NCBI RefSeq assembly: GCF_009496535.1
Contig: NZ_WIDL01000005.1
Coordinates: 1 to 64,000 of the forward strand
DNA length: 64,000 nt
Reading direction: 5' to 3'
DNA from: Stenotrophomonas sp. MYb238
Lineage (GTDB): Bacteria > Pseudomonadota > Gammaproteobacteria > Xanthomonadales > Xanthomonadaceae
A model generated the notes under the pieces. It was not told the origin of the DNA. It worked only from the letters and a program-made list of their open reading frames with translations, and searched no databases. The position numbers were made by a program, and so were the translations under genes. Of the stretch, positions 52,991 to 63,372 are shown in pieces. How positions within the stretch are numbered: the first letter of the stretch is position 1; the number at the start of each line of letters is the position of its first letter.

Positions 52991-54340
52991 ATGTCCGATC
53001 CCCGAAACGGCCCTCCGCCGCTGCCCGGGTCCGCCTCCGCACCGCCGCCCCTGCCGGCGGCGGCGCTGGACGGACCGGGTTCGCCGCGTGACGTCCCGCC
53101 TGCGCCCGGCAGCTTCCCGCTGGATACCGCGCACCTGCCGCAGGCCATCCGTGACGAGGTCGAAGCCCCCGATCCGCTGGCCATCGATACCTCCGCCACC
53201 GAGCTGAAGGACGGCCTCAACCGCTGTCCCAAGTGCGGCGCCACCGACATCCGCCCCCGCGCCGGCACCGACGTGCTGGTCTGCCTGTACTGCCGCCATG
53301 AATGGCATGGCGCACGCGTGGAGGAGGAGTTCGGGCTCGGCGAGGCCATCGACCAGCTGCGCGGCACGGTCATCGCCTCCGGCGCGCGCGACATCGACGC
53401 CGATACCTCCGCGCTGATGACCTTCAAGTGCAGCGGCTGCGGCGCCGAGGTCACGGTCAACACCGAAAGCACCATGACCGCGCGCTGCCACTGGTGCCGC
53501 CACGTGTTCGGCGTCAACGAGCAGATCGCCAACGGCGCGGTGCCCGACGCGGTGCTGCCGTTCCACATCAGGAAGGACGACGCGGTCGCGCGCATCCGCC
53601 AGTTCGTGGACAAGCGCCGCCTGTTCGCGCTCAAGGCGTTCAAGGAGCAGTTCACGCCCGAGAACGTGGTCGGCGTCTACCTGCCGTACATGATCGTCGA
53701 CGGCAACGTCAGCGCCGCGGTGGCCGGCAAGGGCGAGATCAAGACGCGCGAATACACCCGCGGCACCGACAAGAACAAGCAGACCTACTACGACGCCGAC
53801 GTCTACCAGGTGGAGCGGCAGGTGGACTTCACCGTCGACGACCTGCCGCTGGAATCCTCCGCCGGGCGCGGCAACCTGGACACGCGCGCCAACACCAACA
53901 ACATCATCAACACCATCCTGCCGTTCGACACCAAGAACGCGCTGAAGTGGAACGCCTCCTACCTGGCCGGCTTCACCTCGGAGAAGCGCGACCTCGACGT
54001 CGAGAAGCTGCGCCCGCGCCTGGAAGACCAGCTGCTGTCGATCGCGCGCGCGCAGGTGGAACGTTCGGTGCGCCGCTACGACCGCGGCGTGCGCTGGGAG
54101 CAGGAGCAGCTGGAGGTGCACGGTACCCGCTGGGTGTCGATGTACCTGCCGGTGTGGCTGTACTCCTACCACCAGCCCGGCAGCAACGGCGGCATGCTGC
54201 ACTACATCGCGGTCAACGGCCGCACCGGCGAGACCATGGGCAGCGTGCCGGTGCAGCAGTGGAAGCTGCTGCTGGCCGCGCTCACCGCCGGCACGATCAT
54301 CGAAGCCCTCGCAATCGCATTCCTGGTGGCTGCCTCATGA
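52991..54340 (+). CDS. Zinc-ribbon (TFIIB-type) containing membrane-anchored protein
   Basis: A 449-residue protein with a Pro-rich N terminus (about 1-60), a first zinc ribbon (CPKCGATD...CLYCRHEW, about 76-103), a second (CSGCGAEV...CHWCRHV, about 140-165), then a beta-rich region and a C-terminal hydrophobic helix (about 425-449). It is known from databases as TFIIB-type zinc ribbon-containing. The ribbon pairs, plus SPFH neighbour, suggest a bacterial system for membrane or protein stress, unexplained. ATGA overlap with the next gene. Confidence 0.78.
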   Translation: MSDPRNGPPPLPGSASAPPPLPAAALDGPGSPRDVPPAPGSFPLDTAHLPQAIRDEVEAPDPLAIDTSATELKDGLNRCPKCGATDIRPRAGTDVLVCLYCRHEWHGARVEEEFGLGEAIDQLRGTVIASGARDIDADTSALMTFKCSGCGAEVTVNTESTMTARCHWCRHVFGVNEQIANGAVPDAVLPFHIRKDDAVARIRQFVDKRRLFALKAFKEQFTPENVVGVYLPYMIVDGNVSAAVAGKGEIKTREYTRGTDKNKQTYYDADVYQVERQVDFTVDDLPLESSAGRGNLDTRANTNNIINTILPFDTKNALKWNASYLAGFTSEKRDLDVEKLRPRLEDQLLSIARAQVERSVRRYDRGVRWEQEQLEVHGTRWVSMYLPVWLYSYHQPGSNGGMLHYIAVNGRTGETMGSVPVQQWKLLLAALTAGTIIEALAIAFLVAAS

Positions 54341-54585
54341 GCGACGACAGTGGACTCTGGTTGCTGGCCGCAGGCCCGGCCGGCGCGACCGCGCTGTACT
54401 GGGCGCTGTACCGGTACTACCGCAACACCGACAAATCGCATGGCTTCGAGCACGAGACCGACATCGACGCCAAGCCGGTGACCGGTTCGGAGCGGAAGGT
54501 CGGCGAGGTGAAGGGCACCCAGCAGCGGCGCATCGACGGCGACAACGTGGGCGATTACCGGCAGCGGGTGAAACGGCTGCGTTAG
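54337..54585 (+). CDS. Small membrane protein, third gene of the SPFH/zinc-ribbon operon
   Basis: An 82-residue protein with a single hydrophobic segment (about 7-27, LWLLAAGPAGATALYWALY), then a charged tail rich in Lys, Arg and Asp. ATG at 54337 overlaps the stop of the zinc-ribbon gene (ATGA). Not recognised as a known family. It ends 9 bases before the next repeat element. Confidence 0.72.
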   Translation: MSDDSGLWLLAAGPAGATALYWALYRYYRNTDKSHGFEHETDIDAKPVTGSERKVGEVKGTQQRRIDGDNVGDYRQRVKRLR

Positions 54586-54593
54586 CCGTCGCC

Positions 54594-54664
54594 GTAGGAG
54601 CGCACCTTGGTGCGCGATGGGCCGTACCGGGAAAGCCTCATCGCGCACCAAGGTGCGCTCCTAC
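54594..54664. repeat. GTAG-type palindromic repeat pair (SMAG-like dimer)
   Basis: GTAGGAGCGCACCTTGGTGC at 54594 and its inverse ending CTAC at 54664 are separated by only about 25 bases. The right-hand CTAC supplies the TAG stop (54661-54663) of the OGT-like gene on the minus strand. Confidence 0.85.
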
Positions 54665-56361
54665 CGGTCGGCCAGGTCCCGCAGCAGGGCGGCGAAGTCG
54701 CTGGCGAAGCCGGCCATGTCGAACAGGCCGGAAGTGCGGCGGGCATCGGCCAGCCGCCCGCGCACCGCTGCCAGCGCGGCCGGATCGTTGCCCAGCCCGA
54801 TCGCGGTGGCGACGAAGGCCGCGTCATCGGCCACGTTCATCCCGTCCAGCCCCAGGTGATGGTTGAGGCTGCCGGCCACGCGTGCGGCGAAGGTGGCGCC
54901 GGGCGCGGTCAGCACCGGGCAGCCGGCCCACAGCGCGTCCGAGGCGGTGGTGTGTGCGTTGTAGGGATGGGTGTCGAGGAACAGGTCGGCGTGGCGGTAG
55001 CGCGCCAGGTACTGCATGTGCGGCAGTTTGGGCATGAACACCAGCCGCGCCGGATCGATGTCCTGCGAGCGTGCGACCTCGCGCAGGCGGTCGTCGGCCA
55101 GGCCCGGCCCGGACAGCAGCCACAGCACGCTGCCGGGCACGCCGCGCAGCACTTCCAGCAGGCGCGCGACGCTGCGCGGGTTGAGCTTGTAGCTGTTGTT
55201 GAAGCAGCAGAACACGACGCCTTCGCCGTTGTCGCCACGCTCCGGCAGGCCGCACTCGCGGCGCGACGGCGGTTGCTCGACTACGCGGGTGTTGTCCGAG
55301 GGCTGGAACGCGCGCGGCAGGCGCAGCACCTTCTCGCTGAAGGCCGGTTCCAGCGCCGGCGGCAGCACGAAGCCGTCGGCCAGCACGTAGTCGATCCACG
55401 GCGCGCCGGAGGTGCCGGGGTAGGCCAGCCAGTTGATCTGCACGGGCGCCGGCCGCATCGCCAGCACTTCCGGGGTGCCGCCGCCGCCCCAGCCGCGCAG
55501 GTCGAACAGCACGTCGATGCCGGCCTCGCGGATGCGCCGGGCGATGGCCGCGTGCGGCATCGCGTCGACCGCGTGCAGCGCATGCGCCGCTGCGTGCAGG
55601 CGCTGGCGGATGCCGCTGCCGTCGTCGCGGTTGAGCGCGAACAGGTGCACCTGCAATCCGGCGTGGGCGCGCAGCTGCTCGAACAGCGCCACCGTCAGCA
55701 GCCCGGTGGGATGCGCGCCGAAGCCATTGGAGAGGAAACCCACCCGCAGCGGGCCTTGCGCGCGCGGCGGCGCCGGCGGCAGTCGCGGCGTCGCGGCGGC
55801 GACGGCCTGTGCGCGCTGGCGGGCGCAGGCCAGCTGTTCGGCGGCGCTGGCGTCCTCGCTGAGGAAGGCGAACGGTTCCACCGCGGGATTGCCCTGCGCC
55901 ACGGCGTGGCGGACCTGCCGCGACAACGCTTCCAGCCCGCGCCAGTCGCACAGCCGCCGCTGCCAGTTCAACCGCTGCGCGGCCATGTACGCCTCTTCCG
56001 GCATCAGCGCATGGGCGCGGCGGTAGGCATCGGCGGCCGCTTCCGGCTGGCCGGCGTCCTCCAGCGCATGGCCCAGCCACAGCGCGATGCCGGGATGCTG
56101 CGGCACCTGCCGCGAGGCGTGGCGCAGCAGGTTGGCCGCTTCCTCGTGGCGGCCCTGCATCCAGCGCGCGCGCCCCAGCCTTGCCAGCGCCTCGGGATGG
56201 TCGTGGCGCAGCTGCAGCGCGCGCTGCGCGGCCCGTTCGCCGGCGGCCAGGTCGCCCGCGCCCAGTTCGGCGTCGGCCAGCATCACCCAGGCGATGAAGT
56301 CGGCGGGCTGGCGCTGCACCGCGATGCGCAGCTGCTGGCGTTCGTCGTACGGGGCGTTCAT
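54661..56361 (-). CDS. TPR O-GlcNAc-transferase-like glycosyltransferase (GT41)
   Basis: A 566-residue protein with about four N-terminal TPR repeats (1-165), followed by a GT-B catalytic half. The SNGFGAHPTGLL segment (about residue 210) contains the conserved His, and FCCFNNSYKLNPRSV (about 380-395) the Lys of the family. It is close to XcOGT of Xanthomonas campestris, a structural model for human OGT (from memory). The protein substrate is unknown. Stop lies in the SMAG-like repeat. Confidence 0.88.
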   Translation of the reverse strand: MNAPYDERQQLRIAVQRQPADFIAWVMLADAELGAGDLAAGERAAQRALQLRHDHPEALARLGRARWMQGRHEEAANLLRHASRQVPQHPGIALWLGHALEDAGQPEAAADAYRRAHALMPEEAYMAAQRLNWQRRLCDWRGLEALSRQVRHAVAQGNPAVEPFAFLSEDASAAEQLACARQRAQAVAAATPRLPPAPPRAQGPLRVGFLSNGFGAHPTGLLTVALFEQLRAHAGLQVHLFALNRDDGSGIRQRLHAAAHALHAVDAMPHAAIARRIREAGIDVLFDLRGWGGGGTPEVLAMRPAPVQINWLAYPGTSGAPWIDYVLADGFVLPPALEPAFSEKVLRLPRAFQPSDNTRVVEQPPSRRECGLPERGDNGEGVVFCCFNNSYKLNPRSVARLLEVLRGVPGSVLWLLSGPGLADDRLREVARSQDIDPARLVFMPKLPHMQYLARYRHADLFLDTHPYNAHTTASDALWAGCPVLTAPGATFAARVAGSLNHHLGLDGMNVADDAAFVATAIGLGNDPAALAAVRGRLADARRTSGLFDMAGFASDFAALLRDLADR

Positions 56362-56466
56362 GCGGTGGCTGGACCCTCTGTCGCGATGCGTCCGATTCTG
56401 CCGCCATTCCGGCGCCGCGCCCGCGCATCCTTCCGGATGGTGGCCGCGCGAAGCGGCAGGCGTGGC

Positions 56467-57552
56467 TCAGCTGCCCTCGGACAACCGCGCCAGCTCGTCC
56501 ACCTGGTGCTCGTGCAGCAGGCGGCCGACCAGGGCGTCCAGGTCGCCTTCGATGATGTTGGGCAGGTCGTACAGGGTCAGGCCCTCGACGCGGTGGTCGG
56601 TGATGCGGCCCTGCGGGAAGTTGTAGGTGCGGATGCGCTGGCTGCGGTCGCCGCTGCCTACCTGCAGTTTGCGGGTCTGCGCCTCGGCCGCGGCCTGCCT
56701 GCTGCGCTCGGCATCCAGCAGTTGCGCCTTGAGCCGCTTCATCGCCTTGTCGCGGTTGGCGTGCTGGCTGCGCTCGGTCTGGCATTCGACCACTACGCCG
56801 CTCGGCACGTGGGTAATGCGGATGGCCGATTCGGTCTTGTTGACGTGCTGGCCGCCGGCGCCGGAGGAACGGAAGGTGTCGACCTTCAGGTCGGCCGGGT
56901 TGATGGCGATGTCCTCGACATCGTCGGCTTCCGGGATGATCGCCACGGTGGCGGCCGAGGTATGGATGCGGCCCTGCGATTCGGTGGCCGGCACGCGCTG
57001 CACGCGGTGGGTGCCGGACTCGAACTTCAGCTTCGAATACGCGCCGCGGCCGACCACGCGCGCCACCACTTCCTTGTAGCCGCCGTGCTCGCCGGGGTTG
57101 TCCGATTCGATCTCCACCTTCCAGCCCTGGCGCTCGGCATAGCGGGCGTACATGCGGAACAGGTCGCCGGCGAAGATCGCCGCCTCGTCGCCGCCGGTAC
57201 CGGCGCGCACTTCCAGGAACAGGTTGCCTTCGTCGCGCGGGTCTCTGGGCACCAGCAGCAGGGCCAGTTCCTCGTCCAGCGCCTGCAGGCGCGCCTGCGC
57301 CGCGGCGATCTCCTCCTCGGCCAGCTCGCGCAATTCCGGGTCGGCGCGCATCGCCTCGGCCGAGGCGAGGTCGGCGCGGGCGCGGGTCTCGGCGGCCAGC
57401 GCGGCGGCGACCGGCTCGAGCTGGGCGAATTCGCGCGAATGGTCGCGGAAGCGCGCGTTGTCGGCGACCACGTCCGGGTCGGCAAGCAGGCGTTCCAGTT
57501 CTTCGCGGCGCTCGGCCAGGGCCAGCAGCTTACGGCGCAGGGTCGGCGTCAT
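56467..57552 (-). CDS. prfA: Peptide chain release factor 1
   Basis: A 361-residue RF1. The GGQ motif is in [17 protein letters not shown] (about 233-235 for GGQ), and PxT-type recognition is in the [15 protein letters not shown] segment (PAT in place of E. coli PxT, about residues 188-190). It ends translation at UAA and UAG. The ATG at 57552 ([15 protein letters not shown]) overlaps the end of hemA (57530) by 23 bases, the conserved hemA-prfA order. Confidence 0.96.
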   Translation of the reverse strand: MTPTLRRKLLALAERREELERLLADPDVVADNARFRDHSREFAQLEPVAAALAAETRARADLASAEAMRADPELRELAEEEIAAAQARLQALDEELALLLVPRDPRDEGNLFLEVRAGTGGDEAAIFAGDLFRMYARYAERQGWKVEIESDNPGEHGGYKEVVARVVGRGAYSKLKFESGTHRVQRVPATESQGRIHTSAATVAIIPEADDVEDIAINPADLKVDTFRSSGAGGQHVNKTESAIRITHVPSGVVVECQTERSQHANRDKAMKRLKAQLLDAERSRQAAAEAQTRKLQVGSGDRSQRIRTYNFPQGRITDHRVEGLTLYDLPNIIEGDLDALVGRLLHEHQVDELARLSEGS

Positions 57553-58813
57553 CGGTCCTCGCAACGGGGTGGCGGTACCCGGGCGCGGCCGGGAACAGGC
57601 GCTCGGCGGCGCGGGTCAGGTCGGCGTCGCCTTCCAGCGCGGCCTGCCGCAGCGCGGCGGTAGGGGGATGCAGCAGGCGGTTGGTCAGGCCGTGGGCGAG
57701 CTGCTCGAGCACCTCGTCGGCGGTCTTGCCGTGGGCCAGCTGCTGGCGGGCCTTCTCCAGCAGTTCGGCGCGGGTGGCCTCGCCGAACGCGCGCAGCTGC
57801 TTGAGCGGCGCCTGCAGGTGGGTGGCGCGCAGGTTCTCCATGTAGCGGGACACCTGCAGGTCGATGATGGCCTCCGCTTCGGTCGCGGCTTCGCGGCGGC
57901 TGCGGCGGTTTTCCTCCACGGCGCGCTCCATGTCGTCGACCGTGTAGAGATAGGCGTCGGCCAGTTCGCCCACGCCGGCCTCGATGTCGCGCGGCACCGC
58001 CAGGTCGAACAGCAGCATCGGCTTGTGCCGGCGCGCACGCAGCGCGGCGGCGACCTGCCGCTGCAGGATCACCGGCTCGCGCGCGGCGGTGGCCGAGAAC
58101 ACCACGTCGGCCTCGGCCAGGTGGCGCTCCAGTTCGGTCAGCGGCAGCGCCACGCCGCCGTGGCGGCTGGCCAGGTCCTGGGCGTGGGCGAGGGTGCGGT
58201 TGGCGATCAGCAGGCGCTTCACCCGCGCTTCGCCCAGGTGCTTGGCGGCCAGTTCGATGGTCTCGCCGGCGCCGACCAGCAGCACGGTGGAGTCGTCCAG
58301 CCGCGCGAACGAATCCTGTGCCAGGCGCACCGCGGTCGAGGCCACCGATACCGGGTTGGCGCCGACGCGGGTATCGGTGCGCGCGCGCTTGGCCACCGAG
58401 AAGGTCTGCTGGAACAGCCTGTCCAGGTTGTTGCCGATGGCGCCGCTGTCGTGCGCCAGCGCCCAGGCGTCCTTCACCTGGCCCAGGATCTGCGGCTCGC
58501 CCAGCACCATCGAGTCCAGCCCGGTGGCGACGCGGAACAGGTGGCGCACCGCATCGTCGTCGCGGTGCTGGTACAGGTAGCCCTGCAGGTCGCCGGCATG
58601 GCTTTCCAGCCACTGCGCCAGGGACTGGCCGTCCTCGGCCATGGCATACAGCTCGGTGCGGTTGCAGGTGGACAGCAGCACGGCTTCGGCCAGCTGCGGC
58701 GACTGGCGCAGCGAGGCCAGTGCGCGGGGCAGCGCTTCGCCGCCGAAGGCTGCGCGTTCGCGCAGTTCCACCGGCGCGGTCTGATGGTTCAGTCCGAGCA
58801 CCCACAGGGTCAT
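57530..58813 (-). CDS. hemA: Glutamyl-tRNA reductase
   Basis: A 427-residue enzyme making glutamate-1-semialdehyde from Glu-tRNA, the first step of C5 tetrapyrrole synthesis. [17 protein letters not shown] at the N terminus, catalytic Cys in STCNRTELY (about residue 50), [13 protein letters not shown] (Rossmann, about 178-190) and late helical dimer domain are all present. The gene is divergent from the TPR gene; 68 bases lie between them. prfA follows directly. Confidence 0.96.
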   Translation of the reverse strand: MTLWVLGLNHQTAPVELRERAAFGGEALPRALASLRQSPQLAEAVLLSTCNRTELYAMAEDGQSLAQWLESHAGDLQGYLYQHRDDDAVRHLFRVATGLDSMVLGEPQILGQVKDAWALAHDSGAIGNNLDRLFQQTFSVAKRARTDTRVGANPVSVASTAVRLAQDSFARLDDSTVLLVGAGETIELAAKHLGEARVKRLLIANRTLAHAQDLASRHGGVALPLTELERHLAEADVVFSATAAREPVILQRQVAAALRARRHKPMLLFDLAVPRDIEAGVGELADAYLYTVDDMERAVEENRRSRREAATEAEAIIDLQVSRYMENLRATHLQAPLKQLRAFGEATRAELLEKARQQLAHGKTADEVLEQLAHGLTNRLLHPPTAALRQAALEGDADLTRAAERLFPAAPGYRHPVARTDDADPAP

Positions 58814-58881
58814 TCTGTTCAGTTGCTTGCGATAAGCTGCTGGCTGTTGATGGCCCCCATTTTACGGCCCGGTTGCAGTAG

Positions 58882-60567
58882 ATGCCCATTTTCAACCGAA
58901 CCCGCTTCAAATCCCTGTGCGGCCTGCTGCTGCTCTGCCTGCCGTCGCCGGCGTTGCTGGCGGCCCCGCCACCGCCGGCGACGGCAGGCGAGGCCTCGCT
59001 GACCCCGGTATTGGCGGGGGAGTTCTCGCTGCAGGCGGGCAAGCTGGCCGATGCCGCGCGCTGGTACCTGCAGGCCGCGCGCGAGGGCGCGGGCGACGTG
59101 GGGCTGGCCGAGCGCGCCACCCGCATCGCGATGCTGGCCGACGACGAGGCCAGCGCGGCCGAGGCGCTGGCGCTGTGGGCGCAGCGCGATCCCGGCGCGC
59201 TGGCGGTGCGCGGTACCCGCGCCTCGCTGGCGCTACGCCAGGGCGACACCCGGCTGGCGCGCAAGGAACTGCTGGCGGTGCTGCGCTCGCGCGAGCCGCG
59301 GGCCTGGCGTTATGCGGTGCTGGCCCTGGCCACCGGCGGCCGCGATCCGGCCGCGCCGGCCAAGGTGCTGGGAGAGCTGGTCGATGCCGGCGCGATCCCC
59401 GACGATCTGGAGGCCTGGCAGGAATTCGGCCGGCTGGCGCTGCGCATGGAGCGTCCGGAACTGGCCCAGCGCATGGTCGGCGAGGTGGTCAGGCGGTTCC
59501 CCGACGAACCGCGCGTGGCCCTGCTGCACGCCACCCAGCTCAACCAGGCCGGCAGGAAGGACGATGCGCTGGCCCTGCTGAAGGACATCGAGCCCAGGGC
59601 CGCGGGCGACGAGGAACTGCGCAACGCGCTGGCGTTCGCCTACGACGCCTTCGGCGAGCCCCGGGCCGCCGAGCGCATGCTTTCGGTGGGCGAACAGAAC
59701 GTGCAGACCTGGGGCATGCGCGCCTCGCTGCTGGCCAAGCAGAAGGACGACGCCGGGCTGCTGGCGCTCTACCGCGACATCTCCGCCAGGGCCAGCAAGC
59801 CCGATCCGGACCAGCGCCTGCTGCTGGGCCGCATCGCCGAGTACCTCAAGCGCTACCGCGAGGCGGTGGACTGGTACCACGGCGTGCCGGGCGGCCCGCA
59901 GCGCAACGAAGCGCGGCTGCGCGCGGTCAATGCCCTGCACGAACTCGGCGAGAAGGCGCAGGCCGCCGACGAGGTCCACGCCATCCAGGCCGACGCCTCG
60001 GTGGACGACGACGTGCGCCGCGATGCCTACCTGCTGGAAGCCGAGCTGCAGCAGCGCGAGGAACACAACGATGCCGAGGTCGACATCCTGACCCGCGGCC
60101 TGGCCGCCTACCCGGACGACGGCGCGCTGCTCTATGCGCGCGCGCTGGCCTGGGAGCGGCGCGACGACATCGCGCGCGCCGAGGCCGACCTGCGCAAGAT
60201 CCTGGTCGCCGAACCGGAGAACGTGGCCGCGCTCAACGCGCTGGGCTACACCCTGGCCGACCGCACCGCGCGCTACCAGGAGGCGCTGGAGCTGATCGAC
60301 CGCGCGCGCGTGGCCGAGCCGGACAACGCCGCCATCGTCGACAGCTATGGCTGGGTGCTTTACCGGCTGGGGCGGAAGGAGGAGGCGCTGGTGCAGCTGC
60401 GTCGCGCCTGGAGCCTGAACAAGGACCCGGAGATCGCCGCGCACGTCGGCGAGGTGCTGTGGGCGCTCGGGCAGAAGGACGAGGCGCGGCGCTTCTTCGA
60501 CGAGGCCCGCCGGCTGGACCCTGACAACCGCGCGCTGCAGCGTGCGGTCGAGGCGCTTGGCGTATGA
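58882..60567 (+). CDS. Exported tetratricopeptide-repeat protein
   Basis: A 561-residue protein with signal peptide (about 1-28) and TPR repeats across the length (VLAGEFSLQAGKLADAARWYLQAA to NALGYTLADRTARYQEALELIDRA and so on). It is conserved before lolB in this order. The role is probably in the cell envelope, but no partner is identified. The stop overlaps the lolB ATG (60564) by 4 bases, indicating coupling. Confidence 0.85.
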   Translation: MPIFNRTRFKSLCGLLLLCLPSPALLAAPPPPATAGEASLTPVLAGEFSLQAGKLADAARWYLQAAREGAGDVGLAERATRIAMLADDEASAAEALALWAQRDPGALAVRGTRASLALRQGDTRLARKELLAVLRSREPRAWRYAVLALATGGRDPAAPAKVLGELVDAGAIPDDLEAWQEFGRLALRMERPELAQRMVGEVVRRFPDEPRVALLHATQLNQAGRKDDALALLKDIEPRAAGDEELRNALAFAYDAFGEPRAAERMLSVGEQNVQTWGMRASLLAKQKDDAGLLALYRDISARASKPDPDQRLLLGRIAEYLKRYREAVDWYHGVPGGPQRNEARLRAVNALHELGEKAQAADEVHAIQADASVDDDVRRDAYLLEAELQQREEHNDAEVDILTRGLAAYPDDGALLYARALAWERRDDIARAEADLRKILVAEPENVAALNALGYTLADRTARYQEALELIDRARVAEPDNAAIVDSYGWVLYRLGRKEEALVQLRRAWSLNKDPEIAAHVGEVLWALGQKDEARRFFDEARRLDPDNRALQRAVEALGV

Positions 60568-61211
60568 CGACGATGTGGCGGTGGATGGCGGCGCTGTTCC
60601 TGGCCGGTGCGCTGGCGGGCTGCGGTTCGATGGCGACGCGGCAGGCGCCGCCGGCCGCGCAGGTGCATACGACGTCGGAACCGGCCCTCGAAACGGCGCG
60701 GCTGGCGGTACTGGATACCTTGCCGATGTGGTCGTTCCAGGGCCGGGTCGCCATCAGCAAGGGCCGCAACGGCGGCAATGGCCGCATCGACTGGCAGCAG
60801 CGGGGCGATGCCTACCAGGTCGGCCTGGCCGCGCCGGTGACGCGGCAGAGCTGGCAGCTGAGCGGCGGTGCCGGGCAGCCGGTACGGCTGGACGGGCTGG
60901 AAGGCGGTCCGCGCAGCGGCGCGGATGCGGGGCAGGTGCTGCTGCAGGCCACCGGCTGGGAGATTCCGGTGGAACGGCTGGCGGCCTGGGTGCGCGGCAT
61001 GCCCGCGCCGGGCGCGGTCGCGCCGGCCTATCAGGGCTATGACGCCGCAGGACTGCCCCGGGTCCTCGAGCAGGACGGTTGGCGCATCGACTATCTGGAC
61101 TGGTACCCGCAGCAAGAGGCCCGGCCGGCCCTGCCGCGCCGCATCGAGGCGGTCAACGGCGACGCCAAGGTGCGGCTGATCGTCGACGAATGGAGCATGG
61201 ACGGCCAATGA
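60564..61211 (+). CDS. lolB: Outer-membrane lipoprotein LolB
   Basis: A 215-residue lipoprotein that receives lipoproteins from LolA and inserts them into the outer membrane. LAGC gives Cys20. [22 protein letters not shown] and the C-terminal [17 protein letters not shown] are in keeping with LolB. ATG 60564 overlaps the TPR gene stop, and its stop overlaps the ispE ATG (61208). lolB-ispE-prs is a widely conserved order. Confidence 0.93.
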   Translation: MTTMWRWMAALFLAGALAGCGSMATRQAPPAAQVHTTSEPALETARLAVLDTLPMWSFQGRVAISKGRNGGNGRIDWQQRGDAYQVGLAAPVTRQSWQLSGGAGQPVRLDGLEGGPRSGADAGQVLLQATGWEIPVERLAAWVRGMPAPGAVAPAYQGYDAAGLPRVLEQDGWRIDYLDWYPQQEARPALPRRIEAVNGDAKVRLIVDEWSMDGQ

Positions 61212-62080
61212 GCACCGTCGCGGACGCGGCCGGCTGGTCGTACTGGCCGGCGCCGGCCAAGCTGAACCTGTTCCTGCACATCACCGGCCGGCGGCCGGAT
61301 GGCTACCACGAACTGCAGACCGTGTTCCGCCTGCTGGACTGGGGCGATCGCATCGGCCTGCGCCTGCGCGGCGATGGCCGGGTCCGCCGCGAGGGGCTGT
61401 CCGTTCCCGGGGTGGCCGAGGCCGACGACCTGGTGGTGCGCGCGGCGATTGCGCTGAAAGATGCGGCCAATTGCACGCAAGGCGTAGATATCCGCGTCGA
61501 AAAACGCATCCCGGCGGGTGGCGGTTTCGGCGGAGGCTCGTCCGACGCGGCGACCGTGCTGGTCGCGCTGAATGCGCTGTGGAACACCGGCCTGGACGAG
61601 GACGCGCTGGCCGGGCTGGGCCTGCGCCTGGGCGCCGACGTGCCGGTGTTCGTGCGCGGGCGCAATGCCTGGGCCGAGGGCGTGGGCGAACGGCTGGCGC
61701 CGCTGGACCTGGCGCCGGCCTGGTACCTGCTGGTCGATCCGGGCGTGCACGTGCCCACCGCCGACCTGTTCGGTTCCCCGGATTTGACGCGGGATGCCGC
61801 GCCCGCGAAAATAGCGGACTTCGCTTCCGGGACCGTCCTCGGGAATGCGTTCGAACCGGTGCTGCGATGCCGGGAACCCGCCGTCGAAGCGGTGTTCCAG
61901 GCGCTTTCGCGCGTCGGCCAGGCACGCCTCACCGGGTCGGGAAGCGGTTGTTTCGTCGAATTCGCCACGCGTGCTGCCGCCGAGCAGGCGCGGGCGGAAT
62001 TGCCGGGCCAACTGCGCGCATGGGTGGTCGCGGGCGCAGCGCGCTCGCCATTGCTCGATGCGCTGGAAACGAAGCAGTGA
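61208..62080 (+). CDS. ispE: 4-diphosphocytidyl-2-C-methyl-D-erythritol kinase
   Basis: A 290-residue GHMP kinase of the MEP isoprenoid pathway. [12 protein letters not shown] (about 14-25), the Gly-rich ATP loop [17 protein letters not shown] (about 99-115), and [10 protein letters not shown] (about 244-253) are GHMP motifs 1-3. The ATG at 61208 overlaps the lolB stop (ATGA). A tRNA-Gln follows 12 bases after the stop. Confidence 0.95.
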   Translation: MSTVADAAGWSYWPAPAKLNLFLHITGRRPDGYHELQTVFRLLDWGDRIGLRLRGDGRVRREGLSVPGVAEADDLVVRAAIALKDAANCTQGVDIRVEKRIPAGGGFGGGSSDAATVLVALNALWNTGLDEDALAGLGLRLGADVPVFVRGRNAWAEGVGERLAPLDLAPAWYLLVDPGVHVPTADLFGSPDLTRDAAPAKIADFASGTVLGNAFEPVLRCREPAVEAVFQALSRVGQARLTGSGSGCFVEFATRAAAEQARAELPGQLRAWVVAGAARSPLLDALETKQ

Positions 62081-62091
62081 TGGATTGATGC

Positions 62092-62168
62092 AGGGGCGTC
62101 GCCAAGAGGCCCAAGGCACCAGGTTTTGATCCTGGCATTCGTAGGTTCGAATCCTACCGCCCCTGCCA
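62092..62168 (+). tRNA. tRNA-Gln (anticodon TTG)
   Basis: A 77-base cloverleaf with encoded CCA. The acceptor arm AGGGGCG pairs with CGCCCCT (62158-62164); the D arm, the anticodon stem CCAGG/CCTGG with loop TTTTGAT (anticodon TTG), and the T arm with GGTTCGAATCC are all visible. Discriminator G at 62165. It lies between ispE and prs, as in related genomes. Confidence 0.95.
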
Positions 62169-62302
62169 CTGCCCGGGTTTTCCCGCGGCAGCCCGCACGC
62201 TCCCGTGCGGGGAAGCAAACGCGCCGGCCCCGGATGCCAGACGCTGCCGCCACAGGATGTTCCCCCGCTCCCGCTCTTTCGCCGCCGCCCGAGAAAGCCG
62301 AC

Positions 62303-63262
62303 ATGCAAGATGCACAGAACCTGCTGGTTTTTTCCGGCAATGCCAACAAACACCTGGCGCAGAGCATCTGCAAGGAGCTGGGCGTGCAGCCGGGCAAGGC
62401 GCTGGTCTCCAAGTTCTCCGACGGCGAGGTGCAGGTCGAGATCCAGGAGAACGTGCGCAAGCAGGACGTGTTCGTGGTGCAGCCGACCTGCGCGCCGAGC
62501 GCGGAGAACCTGATGGAGCTGCTGGTGATCATCGACGCGCTCAAGCGCGCGAGCGCCGCATCCGTCACCGCGGTGGTGCCGTACTTCGGCTACGCCCGCC
62601 AGGATCGCCGCATGCGCTCCTCGCGCGTGCCGATCACCGCCAAGGTCGCCGCCAAGATGTTCTCGGCCGTGCACACCGACCAGATCCTCACGGTCGACCT
62701 GCATGCCGACCAGATCCAGGGTTTCTTCGACATGCCCGTGGACAACGTGTATGCCTCGCCGCTGCTGCTGGCCGACATCTGGCGCGCCTACGGCACCGAC
62801 AACCTGATCGTGGTCAGCCCCGACGTCGGCGGCGTGGTGCGCGCCCGCGCGGTGGCCAAGCGCCTGGACGACGCCGACCTTGCGATCATCGACAAGCGCC
62901 GTCCGCGCGCCAACGTCGCCACGGTGATGAACATCATCGGCGACGTCGAGGGCAAGACCTGCGTGATGGTCGACGACATCGTCGACACCGCCGGCACCCT
63001 GTGCGCCGCCGCCGCCGCGCTGAAGGCGCGCGGCGCGGTCAAGGTCGCCGCGTACTGCACCCACGCCGTGCTCTCGGGCCCGGCGGTGGACAACCTGAAC
63101 AACTCCCAGCTCGACGAGCTGGTGGTGACCGACACGATCCCGTTGTCCGACGTGGCCCGTGTCTGCACCAAGATCCGCCAGATCAGCGTGGCCGAGATGC
63201 TGGCCGAGACGATGCGCCGCATCGCCTTCGGCGAGTCGGTCAGCTCGATGTACGTGGATTGA
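62303..63262 (+). CDS. prs: Ribose-phosphate pyrophosphokinase
   Basis: A 319-residue enzyme that makes PRPP from ribose 5-phosphate and [15 protein letters not shown] (about 133-144) and the PRPP-binding [10 protein letters not shown] (about 222-231) are conserved, as is [21 protein letters not shown]. Start ATG at 62303 ([13 protein letters not shown]) matches homologues; upstream codons extend into the tRNA gene. A 134-base leader follows the tRNA. Confidence 0.97.
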   Translation: MQDAQNLLVFSGNANKHLAQSICKELGVQPGKALVSKFSDGEVQVEIQENVRKQDVFVVQPTCAPSAENLMELLVIIDALKRASAASVTAVVPYFGYARQDRRMRSSRVPITAKVAAKMFSAVHTDQILTVDLHADQIQGFFDMPVDNVYASPLLLADIWRAYGTDNLIVVSPDVGGVVRARAVAKRLDDADLAIIDKRRPRANVATVMNIIGDVEGKTCVMVDDIVDTAGTLCAAAAALKARGAVKVAAYCTHAVLSGPAVDNLNNSQLDELVVTDTIPLSDVARVCTKIRQISVAEMLAETMRRIAFGESVSSMYVD

Positions 63263-63271
63263 AGAACCCCG

Positions 63272-63324
63272 GGTTCCGGCGCCTTGCCGGAACCGGCAGC
63301 GGCATCCCTGGTCGCGGGGATGCC
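63272..63324 (+). promoter_or_regulatory. Two hairpins between prs and rplY
   Basis: GGTTCCGGC/GCCGGAACC (63272-63294, 9-bp stem, loop GCCTT) and GGCATCCC/GGGATGCC (63301-63324) stand in the 110-base gap. Neither is followed by a T-run, so they may be processing or attenuating structures, or a leader of rplY. Confidence 0.45.
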
Positions 63325-63372
63325 TCCATCACGCACCGCCTGCGGTGCAACAACCAAGAAGAGTAGTCAACA

